The notes below the pieces were generated by a model that saw only the letters and a list, made by a program, of their open reading frames with translations, was not told where the DNA came from and searched no databases. A DNA stretch of 64,000 nucleotides from WLMZ01 sp031410915 (GTDB lineage: Bacteria > Actinomycetota > Acidimicrobiia > Acidimicrobiales > Ilumatobacteraceae): positions 90,757 through 154,756 of the forward strand of contig JANNZY010000158.1 of assembly GCA_031410915.1 (NCBI GenBank). The letters are read 5' to 3'. The first letter of the stretch is position 1. Every line of letters starts with the position of its first letter. Below are positions 41,972-54,200 of the stretch, one piece after another. The translations under genes were made by a program, and so were the position numbers.

Positions 41972-44900
41972 ATGCAGTTCAGGGTCCTCGGCACCCTCGA
42001 AGTGATCGACGACAACGGGCAATCGATCGACCTCGGTGGTGGTCAACCACGGTCGATCCTCGCCATGCTGCTCGTGGCCGCGGACCGGGTCGTGCCGGCC
42101 GACACGATCGTCGAGCGGTTGTGGCCCGAGCGTGCACCGGCCTCAGCCACGAGCACGCTGCAGAGCTACGTTTCGCGGCTGCGCAAGCTGCTGGAACCCG
42201 ACACCGGCCGCAATGCACCGCCACAGACGCTGCTGTGGGAGTCGACCGGTTACCGCCTACGCGTCGCCGGCGAGCACACGGTGGATTCGGTGCAGTTCGA
42301 GCAACTCGCCGACGAGGGCCGTGAGTTTCTCGCGGCGAGCGAGCTCCACCAGGCGCGGGCCACGCTGGCCGACGCACTCGCACTGTGGCGCGGTCCGGCA
42401 CTCCAGGAGTTCGCCGAGCATCCGTGGGCGCGCGGCGTCGCGACGCGCCTCGATGAGCGTCGCCTGGCCGCGATCGAGGATCGCATTCGCGCCGACCTGT
42501 TGCTCGGCCACCACGAAGTGCTCGTCGGAGAGCTGTCCGACTTGATCGGCCAGCACCCGCTGCGCGAAGGCCTGTGGGAGCATCAGGCCGTCGCGCTGTA
42601 CCGGTCCGGTCGCCAGGCCGAAGCACTGCGCGCGCTGGATGGTCTGCGCCGCACGCTGCTCGACACGTTGGGGGTGGATCCGAGCCCGCGCATCCGCGAG
42701 CTGGAGACGCAGATCCTGGAGCACCATCCGTCGCTCGCCGCACCGGTGCCGGCAACGGCTGGCGGCGACGAACAGCCGGCCGCGATCGCGCCAGACGACG
42801 AGCGCGCCAGCCGCCACTTCGCCAAGCTCGTGACCAGTGAGTTGATCGGGCGCGAAGCCGAGCGCCGCTCGTTGGATGAGGCGCTCGCCGCAGCCGAGCA
42901 GGGACGCACCCAATGGGTGCTGATCGAGGGCGAGCCGGGCATCGGCAAGACACGGCTGATGGAGCACGTCGCCGAGTCGGCGAGCGAGCGCGGCTTCGAC
43001 GTGCTGTGGGGGCGCAGTTACGAGTCCGGTGCGACGCCGTCGTTCTGGCCATGGCTCGGTGCGCTGCGCGGCGCCGTCGAGGCCGCGCGGCCGCTGCCGG
43101 CGGCGACCCAGCAGCTGATCGACCGCCTGCTCACCCCGGCGTCGGACGAGGAGTTCACGCCGCCCGTCGATGCCAGCCGGTTTCGCCTGTTCGAGGCCAT
43201 CGCGTTGCTGTTCGAGCGAGCCTCGAAGCGGCGGCCGCTGATGATCGCGCTCGACGATCTGCAGTGGGCCGACCCTGCGTCGCTGGAGCAGATCGAGTTC
43301 ATGACCGGCCACGTGATCGGCTCGCGCATCATGGTCACCGGCACCGTTCGCGAGTTGGAGATCGGCCGCAACGACGCTGTCGTGCAGGCGTTGGCGAGCG
43401 TGTCTCGGCGGCCGTCGATGCGGCGGCTGGTGCTGCGCGGAGTCAACCGCACTGACTCGACGGAGATCGTGCGCCAGGCAATCGGCGACGCCTCCCCCGC
43501 CGTCATCGAGGCCATCCACCAGCGCGCCGAGGGCAACCCGTTCTTCATCGGCGAGTTGTCGCGGTTGCTCGCCGCGGAGACCGACCTGTCCGAAGCGCAG
43601 GTCGTGCGCCGCGCCGGCGTACCCGTCGGCGTGCGCGACGTGGTGCACCGCCGCCTCGGCAGCGTGCCGGCGGCAACGGCCGAGCTGATCCAGATGATGG
43701 CCACGATCGGACGAGAGACGCATCTCGGTCTGCTCAGTCGCGCAGCCGGCGTGACGATGGATCGCTGCATCGATGACATCGACCCGGCCCTCGTCAACCG
43801 GCTGGTCGTCGAGCTGCCCGACGCGCCGGGCGTGGTCAAGTTCTCGCACGCGCTCGTGCGCGAGGTGGTGCTGGCCGACCTGTCATTGCTCCGCCGGGCC
43901 CGGCTGCACCTGCGCGTCGCCGACGCGATGGAGCAGGGTGGCCGGCTGCTGAGCGACGACGAAGCCGAGCTGTTTGCCGAGCACCTCTGGCAGGCCGTGT
44001 CACTGGGCGTCGAGGCGCGTGCCGCGACCGCACTCGAGCGCGCCGCCGAGGTCGCCCTGCGCCGCTTCGCCTACGAAGCGGCCGACCACCTGCTCGAGCG
44101 CGCGTTGCAGCTTCGCCAGAGCCTGCCGACGGACCGCGCCGATCTGGATGCCGAGCTCGACGCCATGCAGCGGTTGACAGCCGTTCGCCGCGTGCGCTTC
44201 GGGTTCGAGCATGCTCGCGCCAACCTGCCGTTGGAACGCGCCAAGCAACTGGCCCGCAAGACCGGCCGCGAATTGGTGCTGACCGAGCTGATCTGGACCG
44301 AGTGGGCCGGCGCGGCGACGTCGTGCGACTTCGAGACAGCCGTGCGCCTCGCGCAAGAGCTCCTCGACCTCGGCGAGATCAGTGACAACCCCCACGTGAC
44401 GGCCAGCGGGCACGCAGCGTGGGGCACGCAGTGCTGGCACCTCGGCCGCATCACCGAGGCAATGGACAGCGCCGACCGTGCCGTTGCGATCCTCGATGGG
44501 ACGGACCTGATCGGCGACGTCAACGAGTCGCCGGCCGGCCCGTTGGGCGGATTGCACGAGAACCTGATGCTGGCGCGTGGGTTCCACCCGTTGTTCCACG
44601 AACTGGGCGGCCGACCGGTGCCGGGCGGCTCGCCACTTCCGGCACTCGCGAGCCGCATCAACGATCCGTACGTACGTCTGGTGCTCTGGGTGTGCGAGTC
44701 CGTCCGCGCCGTCGTCGGTGGCGACATCGACGCCGGACGGATCGCAACGCGCCAGGCGACCGAGATCGAGGTCGGCGGGTCATTCGAGTTCTTCTCCGCC
44801 GGCGCACAGTGCCTGCTCGGCTGCATCGAGATCGAGGACGGCGATATCGAAGCCGGGCTCGAACGAGTGCGCACCGGGATCACCGCCTACTCGTCGGTGG

Positions 44901-45208
44901 GTGTGCGCACGGTGACCCCGCTGTACATGACGGCGGCGTCCTACGGCTCATTGCGGCTCGGCGACATCGACGCTGCGGCAGATTGGATCGGCCAGGCCGA
45001 GCAGCTGATCAGCGAGACGGGCGAGCTGTGGGAGTTGCCGTTCGTGATCGCACTCCGGGCGATGGTGATGCACGCGTCGGGGGCCGGACGCGACGACGTG
45101 AGCGCCCGTTTCCGGGACGCTCACGCCGTTGCCGTCGGGCAGGGTGCACTCGGTTCTGCCCGCCGGGTCGTGGAGCGAGCGGCCGAGATCGGCTTCACAC
45201 TCGAATGA
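41972..45208 (+). CDS. AfsR/SARP-type ATPase regulator (OmpR-like DNA-binding, BTAD, AAA/NB-ARC-like)
   Basis: 1,078 residues from ATG with a GTGGGAGA ribosome-binding site. Domain order: OmpR-like winged helix (about 1-95; QPRSILAMLLVAADRVVPADTIVERLWPERAPASATSTLQSYVSRLRKLL), a bacterial transcriptional activator domain (about 100-250; VALYRSGRQAEALRALDGLRRTLLDTLGVDPSPRIRELE), an ATPase with Walker A EGEPGIGKTRL (about 319-329) and Walker B PLMIALDDLQWAD (about 423-435), and a C-terminal TPR-like helical region. No LuxR HTH is present. Such proteins activate secondary-metabolite or differentiation genes. It converges on the giant secreted protein gene with 15 nt between stops. Confidence 0.9.
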   Translation: MQFRVLGTLEVIDDNGQSIDLGGGQPRSILAMLLVAADRVVPADTIVERLWPERAPASATSTLQSYVSRLRKLLEPDTGRNAPPQTLLWESTGYRLRVAGEHTVDSVQFEQLADEGREFLAASELHQARATLADALALWRGPALQEFAEHPWARGVATRLDERRLAAIEDRIRADLLLGHHEVLVGELSDLIGQHPLREGLWEHQAVALYRSGRQAEALRALDGLRRTLLDTLGVDPSPRIRELETQILEHHPSLAAPVPATAGGDEQPAAIAPDDERASRHFAKLVTSELIGREAERRSLDEALAAAEQGRTQWVLIEGEPGIGKTRLMEHVAESASERGFDVLWGRSYESGATPSFWPWLGALRGAVEAARPLPAATQQLIDRLLTPASDEEFTPPVDASRFRLFEAIALLFERASKRRPLMIALDDLQWADPASLEQIEFMTGHVIGSRIMVTGTVRELEIGRNDAVVQALASVSRRPSMRRLVLRGVNRTDSTEIVRQAIGDASPAVIEAIHQRAEGNPFFIGELSRLLAAETDLSEAQVVRRAGVPVGVRDVVHRRLGSVPAATAELIQMMATIGRETHLGLLSRAAGVTMDRCIDDIDPALVNRLVVELPDAPGVVKFSHALVREVVLADLSLLRRARLHLRVADAMEQGGRLLSDDEAELFAEHLWQAVSLGVEARAATALERAAEVALRRFAYEAADHLLERALQLRQSLPTDRADLDAELDAMQRLTAVRRVRFGFEHARANLPLERAKQLARKTGRELVLTELIWTEWAGAATSCDFETAVRLAQELLDLGEISDNPHVTASGHAAWGTQCWHLGRITEAMDSADRAVAILDGTDLIGDVNESPAGPLGGLHENLMLARGFHPLFHELGGRPVPGGSPLPALASRINDPYVRLVLWVCESVRAVVGGDIDAGRIATRQATEIEVGGSFEFFSAGAQCLLGCIEIEDGDIEAGLERVRTGITAYSSVGVRTVTPLYMTAASYGSLRLGDIDAAADWIGQAEQLISETGELWELPFVIALRAMVMHASGAGRDDVSARFRDAHAVAVGQGALGSARRVVERAAEIGFTLE

Positions 45209-45223
45209 CCGGCGGGCAGGCGT

Positions 45224-48200
45224 TCAACGTCGCGGCGGATCGTCGTCGATGATCGTGACGGTGGCCGCTCCACGAGCCACCGGGGCGCCGGTCGCCGTGA
45301 TGGTCACGTTGATCGTTTCGTTCGGCTCGTCGATCCGGTCACCGATGATGATCACGTAGATGTACTGCACCGTCGGCGTGAGCCCGGTGCGGCGATCCGG
45401 CGTGAACGTCAGCGATCCGGTGAACGGCAGGACGGCGTCGTTCGATCCGGCCGTACCGGCCGCGACCCGGTAGTTGACCGCGACCGGCGTGCGCGACGCC
45501 TGTGACAGACGGACGGGAACCATCGCCACGGCAAGCAGGTTGCCCTCCGTGATCGACACGTTCTCGACCGAGACGGTCACACCGGCCGGCGGCGCGACCA
45601 CCACCGTGTAGGTGAACGTTCGTGTCGTCGAGTTGCCGACCCGGTCGGTCACCGTGACGGTGAACGAGTGCGGGCCGACGGACATGTCCAGCGCCTGGCC
45701 GTGCTGCGGGCACGTCGTTTGGGCCAGCCCGGAGCCACCGTCGGCGCATGTGACGTTCTTCGTCAGGCCAGTCTGGGTCGACTGGTACGTCGCGCCGTCG
45801 TTGGTCGACGCCACGCTCGGGGCCTTGCGGTCGACCTGCACCGTGAACGGGGGCAGATCGGTGCAGTTGGCGGCTTGGTCGCAGACCGGCTGCGGGTCCA
45901 AGCTGGCCGGCCCCTCGTTGCCGGCCCCGATGGCCGACGTGAGCGTAAAGGTCGACTGGTTCCCCGACGGGAAACCGGATCCGCTGTCGGTGGCGACGCA
46001 GGGCACCGCCACCTCCGTCGCCGACCAGCCCGACGGCACCGTGCACGACACGACCGGCGCGGTCGTGTCGGGTGCACCGACCACCGTGTAGGTGATGGTG
46101 CGTGTCGCCGTGTTCCCCACGTTGTCCGCCGCCGCGACGGTGAACGCATGCGCACCCGGCGTCGACGTGTCGAGCGGGAGCCCGTTGCCGAAGCAGTCAG
46201 CGGCGATTCCGGACCCACCGTCGACGCAGGTCACCTCGCGGATCGCGGGTGCGTTCAGGCCGTACACCTGGCCGTCGTTGGCCGACGCGATGGTCGGTGC
46301 CTGACGGTCGACGTTCACCGTGAACGCCGAGCGGTCGGTGCAGTTGCCCGAGTTGTCGCAGACCGACGGCGGGTCGATCGGCGTCGGACCCTCGTTGCCG
46401 GCACCGAGGTCGGACGTCAACTGGAACGACCCCTGGGCCGGGTTGGCCAAGCCACTGATCGCGTCCACTGCGGTGCACGTGACCGTGACCTCGGTCCGCG
46501 ACCAGCCGGCGGGCTGATCACAGCTCACGACCGGGCCGACCCGATCGCCACGGATGGTGATGTGCACCGTCGCCGTGGCGGTCGAACCGTCGGGGTCGGT
46601 CACCGTGTAGGTGAACGAGTCCGCGCTGGCCGCGTACGACTTTGCCGGTGTGTAGGTGAAGCCGCCGGTGGCGACCACGCTGAACGTGCCGCCGGCGGTC
46701 GCACCCGAAGCGGCTGTGACCCGCAACGAATCACCGTCGACGTCGAGGTCGTTGGTCAACACGTTGCCCTGCACGACCAGACCGCGGTCGGTCTCGGCGC
46801 TGTCGTCATTGGCGACGGGTGCATGGTTCTGCCCGTTGCTGATGGAGATGCGGCCACTGCCGAGCACGTTGCCCGACCCGTCGGTGATGTTGATGCCGAT
46901 CGAGTCGTCGCCCTTGTAGCCGGCGGCTGCCGAGTACAGGTAGTCGACGACGGTGCCGGTGGACGTGCCGTGGTCGGCTGGATCGGTGACCACGAGTCGC
47001 AACCCCTGGCGGGCCACCTCCGACTTCGGCGTGATGTCGACGTCATAGACGAAGTCGTCGCCGCTGCCACCGTCGTAGGTGTCGGCACCTGCGAAGTTCA
47101 GGTCGAAGCGGGGTTGCACCCGCTGCGCTCCCGACGGGAAGGTCGACGGCGTCAGTGGGTTGTAGCGCACGGCGTCGCCACCGAGCACATCGTTTCCTGC
47201 GTCACCTTCGAGACGGTCGTCGCCCGCCCGTCCGGTCAGCTGGTCGTTGCCATCGCCACCACGCAGCAGGTCGTTGCCGGCCCCACCGTCGACTGTGTCC
47301 GTCCCCGGACCACCGAGCAACGTGTCGTTGCCGGTCTCGGCGGAGAGCGTGTCGTTGCCGACGCCGCCACTGACCCGGTCGTTGCCCGGCCCGGCGAGGG
47401 CGATGTCGTTGCCCTCGCCACCTTCGACGATGTCGTTGCCGTCCACCATGGTCGTGCTGTTGATGCTGCTGACGAAGCCATCGAGCTGGTCGTCCCCGGC
47501 GTCGCCGATCACGGTGTCGTCACCGGCATCGCCGCGAGCGATGTCGTTGCCGTCACCACCGAGCACCTCGTCGTTGCCGTTGCCACCGCTCATCGTGTCG
47601 ATGCCCTTGCCGCCGGCGAGGTGGTCGTTGCCGTCCTCGCCGGAGAGGTTGTCGTCGCCGTCGAATCCGACCAGCGTGTCGTCGCCGCCGGCACCGAGCA
47701 GGATGTCGTTGCCGAGTCCACCGTCGATGACGTCGTTGCCCGTGTCACGGTTGATCTCATCGTCACCGTCGAGACGGTCGTCGCCGGCACCACCGAGGAT
47801 GGTGTCCGAACCCTGACCACCAAGCACCGAGTCCCGCTCGTTGATCGTGTCGTCGTAGGCCTCGACTTGGCACACGAACGCACCGTTCACCGTCGCGAAG
47901 CTGCCGGAGCCGTTGTCACCGACGATGCAGTCGTCACCGCCGTTGCCCCACAGGGTGTCGTGCACGCCGACAGACCCAGCGGTGTCGACACCACCGATGA
48001 TGATGTCGGCGTCAGTACTGCCATAGACGCCATCGGCACCCTCACCACCTTCGAGGAAATCGGGCCCACCGACCAGACCGTTGGTCAGGCTCTGCCCGCC
48101 GTCGATCACGTCGTTGCCCGCGCCACCGACGACCACGTCGGCACCGCTCATCGGGTAGATGCGGTCGTCGCCGTCACCACCGTCGATGGCATCGTTGCCG

Positions 48201-51200
48201 GCTCCGGCCGAGCCGGCGGTGTCACCGTTGATGGTGTCGCCACCGAGACCGCCGTCGATCGTGTCATTGCCGTCTCCACCGATGATGATGTCGTTGCCGT
48301 CACGACCGGAGAGGACGTCGTTGCCCGCGTCGCCCAGGATCTGGTCCTGGGCCCTGCCCGTCTGGATCGTGTCGTCCCCGGGGCCACCCTGGATCACGTA
48401 GACGAGGCCGCTGTCGCCCGGGCCGCCGGGGCCGCTGACGTAGATCTTGTCGTTGCCGAGGTTCGGGAACGCCCGGACGTTGGTGATCTTCTGCGTCGTC
48501 GAGCCGAACTCCTGGGTGATTCCGAACATCGTCACCTGCACCCGGCCGTCGCCGAGATCGTTGATGGTCACGATCTCGCCGTCGTCGCCACCCATGTTGC
48601 GGCGTGTGGCGCGGGTGCCGACGTTGATGTTCAGTTCACGGAAGTCGTTCGGGTTGATCTCGGCCAGGACTGGCTGTGGCAGGGGCTGGCCGCCGTTGCC
48701 CTGCTCGACCTGGCGGCACCACGACTCGACCGAGCTGAACTCCATGAAGACGTAGGGCTTGACGATGTCCTTCGTGCCGCTGAACGGCCCGAGCTGACCC
48801 TTCAGGCGGGCGAACGCCTGGATCAGACCAGTCGTCTCGAACAGGCAGCGCGGGTTGCTAATACGAGCCTTGATCTCGTCGTAGCGCACCTTGCCGTCGC
48901 CGTCGGGATCGATCAGGTCGGCCTGGAGGTAGCCCTCCACACCGCCCTCCGCCGAGACGTTGGCGCCGGGGACGCCGGCGTAGGCGTACAGCGCGAGGCT
49001 GGCGTCGAGGCGGATCTCGGGGACGTCGTTGCCTTCGCTGTCGAGATCGTTGATGCCGAAGCCGTGCACCAGCGCGCCGAGCGAGCTCCACTTGAGCGGC
49101 TTGGTGGCGATCGTTCGGCGGATGCCGGCCGTGTCGTACGACAGCGCGACGTGGCCTTCGATCGAGGCGCTGCCACGGATGCCGACCTTGGCGACGGGCA
49201 GACCGTAGAAGTAGTCGAACCCGTTCTCGGCCCGCAACGTACCGGCATCGAAGACGGCGAGGTCGACGTCTTTGCCGAACAGCATCTGCAGCAACAGCGA
49301 CGGCTTCTCGAGCGCCGGGAAGCTGAACGTGGCACCCTTGTCCTCCCTCGCAACCGCCGCGATCTTGGACTCGATGTTCCAGCCCGTGCCGGACAGTTCG
49401 GCCAGCACGTCCTTGATCACCGGGGTACCGGCGATCAGCTTGTCGAACGCTTCGTCCGGATCGGCGAACAGGAACTGGGCTTGGGTCAGGTCGATGTTGA
49501 TGTCGTCGGCGATCGGGATCGTCACGTTCGGTGCCGCTCCTGCGTTGAACGTGTTGACGAAGTCGAGCAGTGCCACCATCGTCTCGATCGCGGTCACGTC
49601 GTTGCCTGTGGCGCGCTGGCCGGCGGCCCACGCCTTGAGCCACGTCACCTGCTCCTTGCCGACGAGCTTGGCCAGATCGCTGACGATCGGGATCGGCTTG
49701 GTGACCTCGCGAATGACCGGCTGGATGGGGCTGGTCACGCGCTGGATCTCCTTGACGACCTTGCCGATCCAGCGGCTGGCCAGCTTGCCGACGTCGAGGC
49801 GGATGTTCTTCATCGCGAACATCGCCGTCGGCGACAGGCCGTCACGGATGTCGCGGCCGGCCCCGGGCGTACCCGGGCAGCCGTTCCAGTCGGCGTGGAA
49901 GTCGATGTCGCCGAGGATCGCCGGGAGGGCGTCGGGCGATGCCACACCGGGGACCGCGACCTCGAACCCGACCTGCAGGTCGGAACAACCCTTGATCGTG
50001 AAGCCGAGTGTGCTGCGGTCGTTGGTGTTGTCACCGCGGCCGAGCAGGTCGGGCAGACGCAGGCGCTGATCGGCGGTGCCGAGCACGTCCACGCCGAGGT
50101 CGATGTCGACGTCCTTTCCGACATGGTTGTCGGTGACCGCGATCGGCAGACCGAGGATGGTCGCATCGAATGCCGCGGGCAGCGAAGCGTCGATCGAGAC
50201 GCCGAGCTCGGGACGGTTGCCCACACCGGAGGGATCGACGTAGACACCGCTGCCGTCGACACCGACGGACACGTCCAGGTGCCAACCGATGCTGGCCGAC
50301 GCGGCGGCGTCCGACTTGATCTGCAGACCCTTGATGCCGAAGTCGATCGCCGGCGACGAGGCCGACGCCGTCTTGCCGATCGACATCACGATCTTGACGT
50401 CCTTGATCGCGAGCAGCGACTGGCTGTCGGTGCACACGGTGCCGCCACACATCACGATGACGTCGATGTCGGCCACGGTGACCGCGTTGTCACCGTTGCG
50501 GTCCAGGATCAGCTTGAGCGGCGAGGACGGGCCGAGGTTGGTGAACAACCACGACCGGATCTGGTTGCGGACGTTGCCTGCGGTCGTCTGCTGCTCGATG
50601 GTTGCAGCGAGCTGGTTCAGCTTGGCGAGCACGCTGTTGATGTCGTTGATCAGGCTCGAGCCAGCGGCGTAGACCTTGCCGACGATGGGCAGCTCCTGAC
50701 CGATCTTGTCGCCGTCGAGGGCCACCTTGGCCTGCTCGAGCAGGTACTGGATCGCGGTGATCAGCGATGACGCCGAGAACGCACGGTTGGCGAAGTCGTC
50801 GAGGATCGCCTGCGGCACCGTGGCCGTGTAGCTGGACGGATCCAGCAGGCGCGGCGCGGTGAACGAGATCGGGTCCGTGCCGAGCTTGACCCACGTGCTG
50901 CCGTCGGCCGCAGTCACGTCGCCGCCGACCGTTTTGAAGTACACGGGTAGAACCGCGCAGCCCTGCACCGTGTTCGGGGTGCACAGGCTGTCGATCGGCT
51001 GCGTCACGCCGTTCGTGGCCAGGTTCTGCTGCACCTTGGTCAGCCACGCGCCGGGCGTGAGCCGCTCGGAGGCCGGACCACCGGACGAGACAGCGAACGC
51101 GATCTTGGCGTTGATGTTGGCCGGGTCGCTGAACGGCTGACCGGCCTTGGTGCCGGTGATGCCGAGCGACACGGCGAACGGCCCGACATAGGCGCTGAGC

Positions 51201-54200
51201 GAGCCGTTGGCTGTGGCATCGAGGCGCACGTCGACCCGCGACGAACCAAGCACGTAGAGGCCCGCAGGTGCTTCGCCAGCAGCGATGTAGATGGTGTCGT
51301 GCGTGGCGTCGGGCAGGTTGACTGACGGCAGCTCCAGCGCCAGGTCCAGCTTCAGCCGGGCCAGGTAGTCGAGCGCCAGTGAGGTCTGGCCGGCGGTGCC
51401 GACGATGCCGAGACCGTTCGCGTTGAACGAGAAGGAACCCTGCACCGGGCGGACCGCACCACATGCGGCGGACGCCGCCGAGGCCTGGCACAGATCCACG
51501 TGCAGCACGAGCGCGGTGCGCGGCTGGCTGCGGTCCAGCGTCAGGCTGATGACGTTGGTGACACTGGCCGGGTCCACGCCGAGCGCTTGCGCAACGGCCG
51601 TCTCGAGCGCGAGCTCGAACTGCGGCAGCGTCAGCTTGGTGTGCAGACTGGCCAAGGTGTTGGCTGCGTCGGAGATGGCCTGGAAGCCCTTGACGACATC
51701 GTCGTAGCCCGAGCCGATCAGCGGCAGCGAGCGCGCGAGTTGCTCGTTGGTGCGGGCCAGATCGACGGCGGCCTTGGCCGAGTCGCGCACGCCACCGAGG
51801 ATCAGGCTGAGCAGCTCGATCGGGTCGTTGGCGGCTTCGGCGAAGCGGGCGATCGCCGCGCCGTAGGACGCGTCGGCCGTCACCTTCGGGCCGTCCACGC
51901 CACTCAGCTTGCTGAGGTCGTTCCATGTCACCGTGACGTGACCGGTGCCGAGCTCGGTGCCGTTGAGGCTGGCCCGGGCCGTGATGGTGGTCGGGTTCAG
52001 CGCGGCGTTGAGCTGCGCGTTGACCGAGGCGCGGGCCGGGTCACCGGACAGCAGGTCGGCGAGCGACACCCACGGCTGCGGGCCGGAGATGGTGACCTCG
52101 GCCAGTGACTTGGCCGGGTCGCGCTTCACGATCAGGTTCTGCGCGCCGCCGCTGCCGTTGTCGAGCGCGACGTCGACGGGCAGCAGACCGACCGTTGCGC
52201 TGGCGTTGGCCTTGACCGAGGCCGAGCCGTCGAACGTGGCCGACGATGTGGTCGAGATCAAGAGCCGGTCGCTGACGCTGCGCAGGTTCTCGTTCGTCGT
52301 GCCGGCGGGATCGGGCGTGATGTCGAACGCGAGGTGCAGCGTGATTGCCGCGCTCGCCGAGACGGTGACCGACGCGCTGGCATCGGCACCGAGCAGGCCG
52401 GCACCGGCGAGCACGCCGAGGTCGACGGGTACCGTCACGTTGTCGACCCTCGGGTTGAACGTGAGGTCGAAGAGGAACCGCTTGGCGGCCGCATCGAAGC
52501 GCAGGTTCATCGAGCCGGGCTCGAGACCGAGGGTCTGTTCCAGCTTCGCGACCAACGTCTGCAGCGACGTCTTCACCTTCGCCGCGGGATCGTCCGCGAG
52601 GGCGCGGATCTTGGCGACCAGGTCCAGCGCGTCACGGAGCTGCGAGTCGGTGAACGGAAGCTCGATCACACCCGCGGCCTGCAGCCGCTCCAGCGAGTTC
52701 GCCAGCGCGATCGCGAGGTCGAGGACCTCGTTCGTACCCATGTTGATCAAGCCCTCGAAGTCGGGCTGGGCGAACGTGATCGTCGGCGTGTTGATGCCGT
52801 CGCACACGTTCGTGTCGTGCAACCGCAGGCGGCCGACCTCACTGGTCAGGCCGGGCAGACCGGCGTCCAGGGCGACGTCGACATCGACGTGCGAACCGGT
52901 CGTGCAGGTCACGTCGAACAGCCCGTCGAAGGATGCGCCGGTCATCTCGTCGAGCGTGATCCTGCCGTCGCCGTTCGGGTCGGCCAGGCTCAGCGTGAGC
53001 CCGGTGTCGATCGAGACCGCCTTGCCGCCGACGGGGCCGTGAGCCACGACATCGATCGGTCCGAGCTGGGCCGTGGTCGACGCGGATGCGGGCAGCTCCT
53101 GCTCGGCGGTGAGACGGAACGTGATGCCGCTGTTGTCGGCGGCGGGCAGGTAGGCACGGAACGGTTGGTTCTCGTTGCCTGGCTCGACGATGAAGCGCAG
53201 CGTTGTGTCGATGTCCAGATCGGAACCGCCGCCGCCGAGCGACAGGCCCGCCATGCTCCAGTTGAGGCTGGCCGACGGACCGTGAGCCTTGATGTGCAGG
53301 AGCACCTCGTACTGCGACGTCAGCGTGTGTGGGCTGATCTCGCCGGAGACGTCGACGATGACGTCACCGATCCTGCCGTCGTTGTCAGGACCGTTGATGC
53401 CGTCGATGTCGTCGAGGAAGACGTCGGCTTCGGAGAGACCCCTGGCTGCAACGATGTTGCCGACGTGGCTGGCGATGCCGGAGAAGACGGCGTCGATGAT
53501 GCCGGCCCAGTCGGTGCTCTTCTTCGAGGGCAGACCGGGGCGGATCGGGAAGATCTTGTCCAACTCCTCGACGATGTTGGTGCGACCCATCACCTCGAGA
53601 AACGGCGCAAACGCCTGGCTGATGCCCTGCAGCGCTTCGATGTCACCGGGCAACTTTGGCTCCAGTGCCGGGGCCGTCACACCGAACTGCGTCGCAAGCG
53701 CGGCCTCCAGCGGCAACGCGAAGCCGTAGAAGTGGCCGGCGCGGTTGGGGTGGAAGCTGCCCTCCGGGTCGCGCTGGTAAAGGAACGACGTGCCGACGCT
53801 CTGCATCCACGTGTCCTTGGCGCAGTAGCCGTGGGCGTCGAACGCGTGGGTCGAACCCGTGACCACGCTCACGCGTCCCGGATACTTCGTGTTGGCTGCA
53901 GTCACCGCTGTCTGGCCGGCGGCGTTGAGCGGGTTGAGGATGTTGTCCGTCGCCCAGGCCCATTCCTTGGCGCTGAACGTTCCCGCGTCGGGCGAGGTGG
54001 CCAGACCTTGCAGGAGGTACTTGACCGACTCCTTGACCCAGTTCGGGGCCTTCTGCACGATGTTCAACTCGTTGCTGTTGCACGGAGTGCCGTCTGGGTT
54101 CTGACCGGAGTTGGGGTACTCGGCCAGGAAGATGTGGCCAGGCGTGATGCCGAGCGCCGGGTCAGCGGCGCGGAAGGTGAAGCGGCTCATGATCGTGTCA

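Noticed and set aside
47170..48440. Regular DNA periodicity resembling a repeat array such as CRISPR
   Set aside because: The 27-nt period is the RTX nonapeptide code. Units vary and there are no identical repeats with unique spacers.
45668..50770. 1,700-residue open frame on the plus strand
   Set aside because: It is the antisense shadow of the giant protein gene. Its sequence is dominated by Val, Arg, Asp and His without recognisable domains, whereas the minus-strand reading has SGNH, RTX and Calx-beta motifs.
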